Below, piece after piece: positions 18,127 to 26,412 of a DNA stretch of 38,253 nucleotides; position 1 is the first letter of the stretch; the number at the start of each line of letters is the position of its first letter. This DNA is from Thaumarchaeota archaeon 13_1_40CM_4_38_7 (lineage in GTDB: Archaea; Thermoproteota; Nitrososphaeria; Nitrososphaerales; Nitrosopumilaceae): positions 1 to 38,253 of the forward strand of contig MNFB01000010.1 in the NCBI GenBank assembly GCA_001917995.1, in the 5' to 3' direction. Below the pieces are notes generated by a model. That model saw only the letters and a program-made list of their open reading frames with translations, made no database searches and had not been told where the DNA came from. Made by a program: the position numbers and the translations under genes.

Positions 18127-18303
18127 TTTGTATCATAATTTTCAAATTTTTCTAGAATTTTTATCAACCTAATCTAGAGCAACTAAAATGTTTTTATCTA
18201 ACTATTCTCTTTGAATGCTACAGAATTAGTATATCGTATGACCTACTGAATAAGTTATACAATGAAGAAAGGTTCTTATGATAAATTGGGTAGTTGACAA
18301 AAG

Positions 18304-18783
18304 GTGTCAAAGGCAACTATTGAAACAAATTTTGGAAACATAGTCTTTGAGTTATTTCCTAACACTGCACCAGAAACGGTCAGAAATTTTGTCAATCTTG
18401 CAAAGAGCAACTTTTATGATGGTACACTTTTTCATAGAGTAATTCCTGGTTTTATGATTCAGGGAGGGGACCCTAATACCAAGAAACCAGACAAGAGCAA
18501 ATGGGGTCTGGGCGGACCTGGTCATACAATAAAGGCGGAATTTAATTCCAAGTCTCATCTGAGAGGAATTGTCTCAATGGCGAGGGCAACTGACCCCAAT
18601 AGTGCTGGCTCTCAATTCTTCATAGTAACAACCGATAGTACGTTCCTTGATAAACAGTACACTGTCTTCGGACAAGTGCTACAAGGAATCAATGTGGCAG
18701 ACAAGATAGTAAATCTTCAAAGAGACAAAAACGATTGTCCACTTCAAGAAGCAAAGATTCTTCGCGTTAGCATCTCGGGATAG
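18304..18783 (+). CDS. Cyclophilin-type peptidyl-prolyl cis-trans isomerase
   Basis: GTLFHRVIPGFMIQGGDP, GIVSMARATDPNSAGSQFFI, YTVFGQVLQGINVADKI. Confidence 0.94.
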   Translation: MSKATIETNFGNIVFELFPNTAPETVRNFVNLAKSNFYDGTLFHRVIPGFMIQGGDPNTKKPDKSKWGLGGPGHTIKAEFNSKSHLRGIVSMARATDPNSAGSQFFIVTTDSTFLDKQYTVFGQVLQGINVADKIVNLQRDKNDCPLQEAKILRVSISG

Positions 18784-18792
18784 GGAAGCGAA

Positions 18793-19701
18793 TTGAAAAA
18801 AATTATAAGCATTTTAGTGATTTCGGGGTTAATCTTTTCTACTACTCAAGTCTTCGGTCAACAACTAACAGTTGGTATACCCCCAAAAGAAGATCTTAAA
18901 GTTACAATTGAGCAAAATGGTACAGCGCATGTAGTACACCAAGTCAAAGGAGATAAGCTCCAACCTGTCCAAGTTGAAGCTATAACTGGCAATATGACTA
19001 ATTTTTCTGTCACAGACAAAGATGGTAATTCTGTTCAATATTCTACACTTTCGAGATCTCCTATGACTGTATTGATACTACCAACAGATAGAAACATGAC
19101 TTATATCAAATATGATTTGCCAAACATAGTATCATACAAAAATGGCGTATGGGAATGGAACTACTTTGAACCATCTGACACAACTTTTACTGACTTTTAT
19201 TTTCCAAAAGGAGTGGACATGATCTGGACCTACGACACGCCGGTCTATCTTGGTGAACAAGGACTCAGACAACACGGCAATGGATTTACCTTACATTATG
19301 TCATTAATGAGCCTGTCACTAATCAAAATGTTCAATGGCAAGGTAAGAGTTTTGATGTTGGAATAAGAACCGTATCAGGATTAGGATCCTATGTTTTTGA
19401 TCAATCACAGAAGACATATGCTTTTGATATTAACACACCCAAGTCGTTCATTACTGTGATAATGCCAGAAAAGCTCTTGTGGGGACCATATGATGTAGCA
19501 ATTAATGGAAACAAAACACTGCACAAATCATATTACAAAAATGGAACACATGTCTGGATAGGTTTTAGACCTGATTCAGCAGGTACCGTACAGATAACAG
19601 GAACGACTACAGTGCCAGAATTTCCCTTCTTTGTGCCATTGGCTATTGCTCTTTCAGCTGTCGTGCTCTTGCGATTTACCAACAGGCTCAGTTTCCACTA
19701 G
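18793..19701 (+). CDS. Secreted protein with PEF(G)-CTERM-like C-terminal anchor
   Basis: Signal peptide MKKIISILVISGLIFSTTQVFGQ; C-terminus TTTVPEFPFFVPLAIALSAVVLLRFTNRLSFH. Confidence 0.7.
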   Translation: MKKIISILVISGLIFSTTQVFGQQLTVGIPPKEDLKVTIEQNGTAHVVHQVKGDKLQPVQVEAITGNMTNFSVTDKDGNSVQYSTLSRSPMTVLILPTDRNMTYIKYDLPNIVSYKNGVWEWNYFEPSDTTFTDFYFPKGVDMIWTYDTPVYLGEQGLRQHGNGFTLHYVINEPVTNQNVQWQGKSFDVGIRTVSGLGSYVFDQSQKTYAFDINTPKSFITVIMPEKLLWGPYDVAINGNKTLHKSYYKNGTHVWIGFRPDSAGTVQITGTTTVPEFPFFVPLAIALSAVVLLRFTNRLSFH

Positions 19702-19731
19702 GTTATTAATAGTAATAATTCACAAATTTAC

Positions 19732-19917
19732 ATGCAATGCGGCTGTCACTGCATAAAATGTGGTAGTACAGACTTAAAATCCAACCGCACAAGTGAGATA
19801 CAAAGTGATGGGTATTACGATATGCACCACACCTGCCAGAAATGTAATGCGCATTTTGACCATCTTGAAGGAAATGCATTTGCTTCTTGTGATAGGTGTG
19901 GTTATGAATTTAGTTGA
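19732..19917 (+). CDS. Small zinc-ribbon protein
   Basis: CGCHCIKCGSTDLKS...HTCQKCNAHFDH...ASCDRCGYEFS. Confidence 0.65.
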   Translation: MQCGCHCIKCGSTDLKSNRTSEIQSDGYYDMHHTCQKCNAHFDHLEGNAFASCDRCGYEFS

Positions 19918-20383
19918 CTTCTAGCAGTTTGGCAATGGAATAATAACTGCGTTTTTCCCGTAGATCTTTTTGTAGTTCAGTATTAAATGCCATATTTGTC
20001 AAGACCTTGGATACATCTAGCGGTACTGTAGCCCAGCCATACTCACGCAACTGAGATACTACCTCAGATACTGTTCTTGGTTGGTCAAAGAACGAGTCTT
20101 CCATTAGCATATTGATCTTACTTCGAATCTGATTTTTATCTATAAACGCTGGCTTTACAAATTCAGGCTCGTGAATCTCTGCTTCTTCGAATATGCTTAG
20201 AGGATTTGTGGTATGGGTTGGATCATAAGAGTATTCATATTGAGTATTACCACTTGAACCGTAATCTTTGACAAATCCCGAAAGGTTGCATATTACTTCG
20301 TTTACGCTTTGATTATCAACGTAAAAGTCCTTAGATTCTATCTCAATCTCATTTTGACCGTGTTTTATTTTGATTCTAGCCAT
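19910..20383 (-). CDS. Conserved-looking hypothetical protein
   Basis: 157-aa ORF; MARIKIKHGQNEIEIESKDFYVDNQSVNEVICNL...; C-terminal helical domain. Confidence 0.6.
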   Translation of the reverse strand: MARIKIKHGQNEIEIESKDFYVDNQSVNEVICNLSGFVKDYGSSGNTQYEYSYDPTHTTNPLSIFEEAEIHEPEFVKPAFIDKNQIRSKINMLMEDSFFDQPRTVSEVVSQLREYGWATVPLDVSKVLTNMAFNTELQKDLREKRSYYSIAKLLEVN

Positions 20384-20470
20384 TTTGTAAGTTCAAATCT
20401 ATCTATTTTGATTTATTCTGTTAGCTCTAAGTAGCTTAGAAAACAGATCAAAAAGTTTACACAAGTTATC

Positions 20471-20989
20471 TTGAATTTTTTTCCTAATTGTGCTAAAAAG
20501 GAATTTGCTCAATTCTTGGACATGAGAAGAGGTTCAAAAATTGCCCTAGTGTCTATTATCGTCGCAATAGGGGTATTTGGCTACGTTCAGTACGTATCTG
20601 CAACTCATCTTCATATCTCAATCCTTGAAAGCAAGGTGGTTGAAAAAAACAAAGATGGTACTCTTTATGACATGCATCTTGAGTTTAAGAATCCCTCCTT
20701 TCTAGTTCTGAATCTGGGCAAGACAGACTTTATCATATCAGTTGCGGGTGAGAATCTAGGAACGGGTGTATTACAGCCATCAGTGATTCCAGCCATGGGA
20801 ACGACTGTTTCTCAGACTCCGTTTGTGGCAGATAACACAGTACTTCACAAATATGATAATACTGATAACATTCCTAACGTTAAGCTCGTCGGAACAAGCA
20901 GATACGATCTCTTGTTTGTTTCCGTGAATATTCCATTTACGTATTATCCTACACAAGAAGAAGCTAGAGAATTTATACACGGAACCTAG
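20471..20989 (+). CDS. LEA14-like (WHy-type) membrane-anchored protein, paralog of 14700..15197
   Basis: MRRGSKIALVSIIVAIGVFGYVQYV TM then LHISILESKVVEKNKDGTLYDMHLEFKNPSFLVLNLGKTDFIISVAGENLGTGVL. ATG at 20522 is the likely start. Confidence 0.6.
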   Translation: MNFFPNCAKKEFAQFLDMRRGSKIALVSIIVAIGVFGYVQYVSATHLHISILESKVVEKNKDGTLYDMHLEFKNPSFLVLNLGKTDFIISVAGENLGTGVLQPSVIPAMGTTVSQTPFVADNTVLHKYDNTDNIPNVKLVGTSRYDLLFVSVNIPFTYYPTQEEAREFIHGT

Positions 20990-21001
20990 ATTCTGCAAAG
21001 T

Positions 21002-21895
21002 ATGCTGACAGTCTTTGGATCTGTTGCTTTAGATACCATAAGAACACCAACAAGAATTCTAAGAAACACACTTGGGGGGGCAGCAACTTATGCAGCAATT
21101 TCTGCAAGTTTCTTTGAAAGACCTGGACTTGTTGCTGTTGTAGGTTATGATTTTCCTAATCAGTACCAAAGCATCTTGGATAGATTTGCAGATACTAGGG
21201 GGGTTGTTCGGGCGCATGGAAAAACTTTCAGATATGATGGTAGCTATGATCAAACACTAACTTATCGAACTACAAACAAGACAGAGCTCAATGTTTTGAA
21301 GAATTTCAAACCTGTTGTTCCAGAACAGTATAGAAAGTCACAATTTGTTTATCTGGCAAATAATGATCCTGCTCAAAATGTGAAGATCCTAAGGGAATTT
21401 GACAAAGTCAAATTTTCAATGTGTGACACAATAGAGTTTTGGATTTCAACAAGGAGAAATGATGTCATCAAAATGATGAGTCGCGTTGATTCTGTAGTAA
21501 TAAATGATGAAGAGGCTAAACTTCTTACAAAGACCCACAACCTCATCAAAGCCGCTAGAAAAATCATGGAATGGGGTACAAAATATGTAATTATAAAGAA
21601 AGGCGAGCATGGCTCTCTGCTATTTTACGATGACATGGTCTTTCCTTCACCTGCATTTTCCATGGAAAATATTGTAGATCCCACAGGGGCGGGAGATTCT
21701 TTTGCAGGTGGGATGATTGGATATCTTTCAAGCAAGAACAGCACAAAGTTGTCAACTATCAAAGAGGCCTCAGTATATGGAAATATCATGGGCTCGTTTG
21801 CAGTGGAAAAATACGGAGTATATGGAATAACTAGATTGAAAAGATCCATCATTAGGAAAAGATTTAATCGCTACAGGAAAATGGTCCATTTCTGA
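21002..21895 (+). CDS. PfkB-family carbohydrate/nucleoside kinase
   Basis: GSVALDTIRTPTRILRNTLGGAATYAAISAS; IIKKGEHGSLLF; DPTGAGDSFAGGMIG. Confidence 0.9.
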   Translation: MLTVFGSVALDTIRTPTRILRNTLGGAATYAAISASFFERPGLVAVVGYDFPNQYQSILDRFADTRGVVRAHGKTFRYDGSYDQTLTYRTTNKTELNVLKNFKPVVPEQYRKSQFVYLANNDPAQNVKILREFDKVKFSMCDTIEFWISTRRNDVIKMMSRVDSVVINDEEAKLLTKTHNLIKAARKIMEWGTKYVIIKKGEHGSLLFYDDMVFPSPAFSMENIVDPTGAGDSFAGGMIGYLSSKNSTKLSTIKEASVYGNIMGSFAVEKYGVYGITRLKRSIIRKRFNRYRKMVHF

Positions 21896-21930
21896 AGAAA
21901 GGTTATAGACATCAAATTAAAAAAGAGCAC

Positions 21931-22263
21931 ATGGAAGATAAATTAGAAACGATCTTCAGTCTTCAAAAAAATCTAGAAAGAATGATGAATTTAGAACGTT
22001 ATCCAAAGGACATTCAAGGAAAAATATCTGCTTTGTGTACGGCTATAATTCATGAGGCTGTAGAACTTCAAATGACTACTAACTGGAAGTGGTGGAAAAA
22101 ACCAACTCCATTTGATGAAGCTGCTGCTCGCGAAGAGCTTATCGACATATGGCATTTCGTAGTTCAGGCATCCTTAGAGTTAAACATGACACCAGCAGAT
22201 ATCTTAAAAGAATATCAGAAAAAACATCAAATCAACAAACAGCGGCAGATAGATGGATACTAA
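21931..22263 (+). CDS. Dimeric dUTPase-like / all-alpha NTP pyrophosphatase
   Basis: ALCTAIIHEAVELQMTTNWKWWKKPTPFDEAAAREELIDIWHFVVQASLELNM: EExxE/ExxD-type metal-binding pattern. Confidence 0.8.
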   Translation: MEDKLETIFSLQKNLERMMNLERYPKDIQGKISALCTAIIHEAVELQMTTNWKWWKKPTPFDEAAAREELIDIWHFVVQASLELNMTPADILKEYQKKHQINKQRQIDGY

Positions 22264-22745
22264 TTTTTATTTTTAATTTCAATTATGGCTTTTAGATTGT
22301 AGATTCTATCTTCGCCGATTTTATCAATGATTTTAACCTGGTTTTGAAATCTTGATACTTCTTGTTTTGTAAGGGATACAATTGGTTGTGGGCTTTGTGA
22401 ACCTATAATTTTGCCATTTTCGTCAATACCATTTTTGTACAAACAAAGCAAGGAATGCCCTGGTCTATGTCCTACAGTATCTTTACCACATAATATGATC
22501 ATGCTAATCTTGGCGTTTGATATCACGTATTTCACAAGCGAGTCGATTCCTTTGTTTTCTGATAGCAATCTGCCGGCTATCGCAATCTCGTTCATCAGTG
22601 AAGAATTTGCTATTTTTTTGAGGAATCTTATACTTGAAAGAGTACACACTGCAATACCAGATTTAGAATTTCCAAAGAAAATCTTCTCTTCAATTGGAAG
22701 AAGAATTTTACATAATTCGCCTGCAATCTCTTCGACTAGATTCAT
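22260..22745 (-). CDS. MtrA-like corrinoid protein (tetrahydromethanopterin S-methyltransferase subunit A homolog), soluble
   Basis: GIAVCTLSSIRFLKKI...EIAIAGRLLSENKGIDSLVKYVISNAKISMIILCGKDTVGHRPGHSLLCLYKNGIDENGKIIGSQSPQPIVSLTKQEVSRFQNQVKIIDKIGE; no C-terminal TM helix. Confidence 0.85.
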   Translation of the reverse strand: MNLVEEIAGELCKILLPIEEKIFFGNSKSGIAVCTLSSIRFLKKIANSSLMNEIAIAGRLLSENKGIDSLVKYVISNAKISMIILCGKDTVGHRPGHSLLCLYKNGIDENGKIIGSQSPQPIVSLTKQEVSRFQNQVKIIDKIGEDRIYNLKAIIEIKNKN

Positions 22746-23827
22746 TTCAAAAATCTATGCATTATCATTGAGATGTAGTGAAGATTCTTCTCAGTTACGA
22801 GAGGATGTACGGGCAAGCTCAAAACTGAAGAAGCCGCCCAATCAGTTATAGGTAATTTCAATTTCTTGCGATAAAATGGAGTTTTATGTACAGGAATTGC
22901 ATAGTATGCAGTTGCTCCTATTCCCTTTGAATTTAATTGCCTCATCAATTTATCTCGGTTTTTTGTAGCTATTGTGTAAAGATACCAATTTACTTGCACG
23001 TTTTGCCTTTCGGTGGGTAGTATAATGGCCAGATCAGATAAAAGTTCGGAAAGAATCTTGGCGTTCTTCTTTCTTTTCTCCAAGAATTTTGGCAGTTTTT
23101 TCATTTGTATTTTAGCAATGGCGGCAGAAATTTCTGGGAGTCGTAAATTTAGTCCAAGAATTCGTGTGTCATATCCATGTAGCATGCCATGATTTCGAAT
23201 CTTACGTAACTTTTCAAAAAGAGCTCGGTCATCAGTAACAATGGCACCACCTTCCCCAGATGTCATTACCTTTGCAGCATACATACTAAAACATCCCATA
23301 CGAGAAAATGATCCTGATTGTTTTCCTTTGTATGTGGTTCCAAGTGACTGGGCAGCGTCTTCGATGACCTCAAGACCATGTTTTCTTGCTATCTCAGAGA
23401 TTTCTTGAATATAAGCAAAGTTTCCGTAGAGATGTACTGGTATTATTGCTTTAGATCTTCTTGTAATCTTTTTCTCAAGATCGTCGGGGTCCATCGTATA
23501 ATTTTCAGGAAGTACATCTACAAAGACTGGCTTTGCTCCTACAGAAACTACAGAATTTGCTGTAGCTACAAAAGTAAATGACGGAAGCAAAACTTCGTCT
23601 CCACTTTTTATATCAAGTGCATAAAGAGCAGCTTGCAAAGCGGCAGTTCCAGAGTTTATTGCTATTGCGTATTTTGATTTAACATAAGAGGTCAATAGGT
23701 TCTCAAATTCTTGAACACGTTTTCCACCAGCATTTGCGGCAGTTGTTAAAGATTTTTCCACTAAAACAGAATGTACTTCATTTATCTCTTCTTTCTCAAT
23801 TATTGGAATATTTACCGGAATTTTCAA
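22742..23827 (-). CDS. DegT/DnrJ/EryC1/StrS-family sugar aminotransferase
   Basis: GTAALQAALYALDIKSGDEVLLPSFTFVATANSV; VIEDAAQSLGTTYKGKQSG; SMYAAKVMTSGEGGAIVTDD. Confidence 0.92.
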   Translation of the reverse strand: MKIPVNIPIIEKEEINEVHSVLVEKSLTTAANAGGKRVQEFENLLTSYVKSKYAIAINSGTAALQAALYALDIKSGDEVLLPSFTFVATANSVVSVGAKPVFVDVLPENYTMDPDDLEKKITRRSKAIIPVHLYGNFAYIQEISEIARKHGLEVIEDAAQSLGTTYKGKQSGSFSRMGCFSMYAAKVMTSGEGGAIVTDDRALFEKLRKIRNHGMLHGYDTRILGLNLRLPEISAAIAKIQMKKLPKFLEKRKKNAKILSELLSDLAIILPTERQNVQVNWYLYTIATKNRDKLMRQLNSKGIGATAYYAIPVHKTPFYRKKLKLPITDWAASSVLSLPVHPLVTEKNLHYISMIMHRFLK

Positions 23828-23900
23828 TATACAGTATCAAATTTTATACTATAATTAAACTTCTGGGATATAATAAAACCAATTTTTATATCTTAGAGGT

Positions 23901-24479
23901 ATGAACCGAAATCAAATGAAAGTGCATCTGCAGGAAAGCGAACCTGGATACAGGATCTTCCTATTCGTTTTCTATGCATGCGCAATCATCATGGCATCCA
24001 TTACGTTCTTTGGGATTTACTCAATGTTTCAAGAATGGTCTGCAAAAGGGACATATGTTATGGGCGAAGTACTTGTAAAGACAGAGTTTCCAACACCACA
24101 TTTTGCTAAACTAATTACGTGGTTATTTTTCTCGTCAGTGATTGGATGGTATTGTGTTTCACGAATAGGTTGGAAAAAAGCTGTCAAAATGTCAGCGTGG
24201 AAGCTTACATTGGTACAACTTATGGTTTTAGGATTTACTGTAATTTGCTTGTATGAAACAATCTATAATTTCATTCTCTTTGGGTCACAGATTACAGCTG
24301 GAATTGTAAATGGAAAGGTTCCTGATATAGATTCCATAACGGTGGCCTATCCTGATCCTAACAGACCATGGAATCTTATCTTTGCAACAAAGATGTTTCT
24401 AGCAGCTTTGCTGATAAGTTCACATGCTTTTTACTTGAGCACTAGACCTAGAAAGTCGGTTCAGGAATTAGATGCGTAA
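23901..24479 (+). CDS. Four-TM membrane protein of unknown function
   Basis: 192 aa, hydrophobic segments ...IFLFVFYACAIIMASITFFGIYSMF..., ...LVQLMVLGFTVICLYETIYNFILFG..., ...FATKMFLAALLISSHAFYL. Confidence 0.65.
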   Translation: MNRNQMKVHLQESEPGYRIFLFVFYACAIIMASITFFGIYSMFQEWSAKGTYVMGEVLVKTEFPTPHFAKLITWLFFSSVIGWYCVSRIGWKKAVKMSAWKLTLVQLMVLGFTVICLYETIYNFILFGSQITAGIVNGKVPDIDSITVAYPDPNRPWNLIFATKMFLAALLISSHAFYLSTRPRKSVQELDA

Positions 24480-24512
24480 ATTTATAGGATTACATGGTAG
24501 TATCTGACTGAA

Positions 24513-25562
24513 ATGGATGTTACAGAAAAAATAAAGCTTGTAGTTAAGGATCCTACAGAAGAAGTAGTTACACAGGAAGAATTAGTAAATCTCTTCAATA
24601 CAAATCCAAATCCCAAGCACTATATCGGTTTAGAGATCTCTGGTTTTTTGCATCTTGGAAGCCTCATCCTTACGGGGTTTAAGGTAAATGACTTTATCAA
24701 AGCTGGAGCAAAGTGTACGGTATTTTTAGCAGACTGGCACACTTACATCAATAACAAACTAGGTGGAGATTGGGGAACAATACGGATGGTCTCAAAGTAT
24801 TATGCGGACGCTTTCAAACTATTTTGTCCAGGTGCGCAGATTCTTGAGGGTTCACAACTTTATGAGTCAAGAAAAGGTTATTGGATGGATCTGGTCAAAT
24901 TCGCAAAAAATATGTCGCTTGACCGTACTATGCGCTCACTTACAATTATGGGAAGAAGTGAGAAGGACAAGATCGATCTTGGCCAGCTTTTCTATCCTCC
25001 AATGCAGGCTGTTGACATCCACACCATGGATCTGGATATAGTTCACGCAGGAATGGACCAGAGAAAGATCCACATGCTTGTAAGAGAAATTTTCCCAAAG
25101 ATGAAGTGGAAAGTTCCTGTAGCAGTTCATCATCACATACTGGCTGGCTTAGGCGAGCCAGAAGCTGCCGGTTCTGACTCTGAGTTTGTTGCAAGTAAAA
25201 TGAGCAAGTCAAAATCTTCTTCAGGAATATTTATTCATGATTCAGATGAGGAAATCAATTCTAAATTCAAGAAAGCCTGGTGCCCTGAAGGTGTTATAAA
25301 ACAAAATCCAGTACTTGAGATTGTAAGATACATAATATTTCATGAATTTAGTGAAGTTAATGTTGAAAGACCGGCTAAATTTGGAGGTAACATCACATAT
25401 GCAAGCTACCAAGATCTTGAGAGGGATTTTGCACAAAAGAAACTGCATCCCTCGGATCTGAAGGCAACTACTGCCAAGTATGTAATAGATATAATCAAAC
25501 CCATAAGAGAAAAACTAGTTCTAACAAAAGAGATTCAGGAAGCAATAAAGAAAACGATGTAG
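24513..25562 (+). CDS. tyrS: Tyrosyl-tRNA synthetase
   Basis: YIGLEISGFLHLGSLIL (HIGH-like), VFLADWHTYINNK, SKMSKSKSSSGIFI (KMSKS). Confidence 0.92.
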   Translation: MDVTEKIKLVVKDPTEEVVTQEELVNLFNTNPNPKHYIGLEISGFLHLGSLILTGFKVNDFIKAGAKCTVFLADWHTYINNKLGGDWGTIRMVSKYYADAFKLFCPGAQILEGSQLYESRKGYWMDLVKFAKNMSLDRTMRSLTIMGRSEKDKIDLGQLFYPPMQAVDIHTMDLDIVHAGMDQRKIHMLVREIFPKMKWKVPVAVHHHILAGLGEPEAAGSDSEFVASKMSKSKSSSGIFIHDSDEEINSKFKKAWCPEGVIKQNPVLEIVRYIIFHEFSEVNVERPAKFGGNITYASYQDLERDFAQKKLHPSDLKATTAKYVIDIIKPIREKLVLTKEIQEAIKKTM

Positions 25563-25580
25563 ACTGGTCTCATTTTAGTT

Positions 25581-26366
25581 TTAACTTGTTTGTGGTTCTT
25601 CGACTATGTTGTATTTTGAAGTGTATCCACGTGGGTTTATCATCAAGTCTTTGTATCTGAAGGTAGAAGAGTTACCCACTATGACAGTAGTAATCATTCC
25701 CAGCTTGTCAGAATGATTTTCCATATTTTCCAAGTCTGTAAGAATAATTTCTTGTGATTCTCTAAATGCGCCTTTTACAATTGCAACTGGCGTGTTTGGT
25801 GTTCTGTATTTTAACAGAATCTTTCTAGTATCCTGTAGTTGATGAATTCTTTTCTTGCTTGCAGGATTGTATATTACTATAACATAGTCTCCTTGTGCCG
25901 CAGCCTCCACTCTTTTTACTATGATTTCCCATGGAACAAGCAAATCACTCATGCTGACTACTGCAAAATCAGTCATAAGCGGTGAACCAACCAATGCAGC
26001 GCATGAATTAAGCGATGATACACCTGGCACGATTTCAACGTACATGCCAGTTTTCTTATCCCATCCTTCCTCTGATAAAATTTCGTAGATGAGTCCTGCC
26101 ATTCCATAGATACCAGGATCTCCGCTTGAAACCAAGGAAACTATTTTTCCAGTTTTTGCAAGCTCAATACACTGGTGTGCTCTTTCAACTTCTTGTGTCA
26201 TTGCATATCTATGAACTTCTTTTCCTTCAATTAGGTCCTCAACCAAGTTCACATAAGTCTCATAGCCTACAATTGTATCACTTTCTTCGATTACCTGTTT
26301 TGCACGAAAAGTCATGTGATCATGATGACCTGGCCCCACACCTACGATATACAATTTCCCAGTCAT
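25581..26366 (-). CDS. cobJ: Precorrin-3B / cobalt-precorrin-3 C17-methyltransferase
   Basis: LYIVGVGPGHHDHMTFRAKQVIEESDTIVGYETYVNLV; VSLVSSGDPGIYGMAGLIYEI; IVIYNPASKKR. Confidence 0.92.
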   Translation of the reverse strand: MTGKLYIVGVGPGHHDHMTFRAKQVIEESDTIVGYETYVNLVEDLIEGKEVHRYAMTQEVERAHQCIELAKTGKIVSLVSSGDPGIYGMAGLIYEILSEEGWDKKTGMYVEIVPGVSSLNSCAALVGSPLMTDFAVVSMSDLLVPWEIIVKRVEAAAQGDYVIVIYNPASKKRIHQLQDTRKILLKYRTPNTPVAIVKGAFRESQEIILTDLENMENHSDKLGMITTVIVGNSSTFRYKDLMINPRGYTSKYNIVEEPQTS

Positions 26367-26412
26367 TTACAGTAAGAAATTTTCGAGTAAATTTATCCCT
26401 TTTGATGTTTTC

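Noticed and set aside
18261-18296. 11-codon upstream ORF (MKKGSYDKLGS*) before the cyclophilin
   Set aside because: Too short to distinguish from chance.
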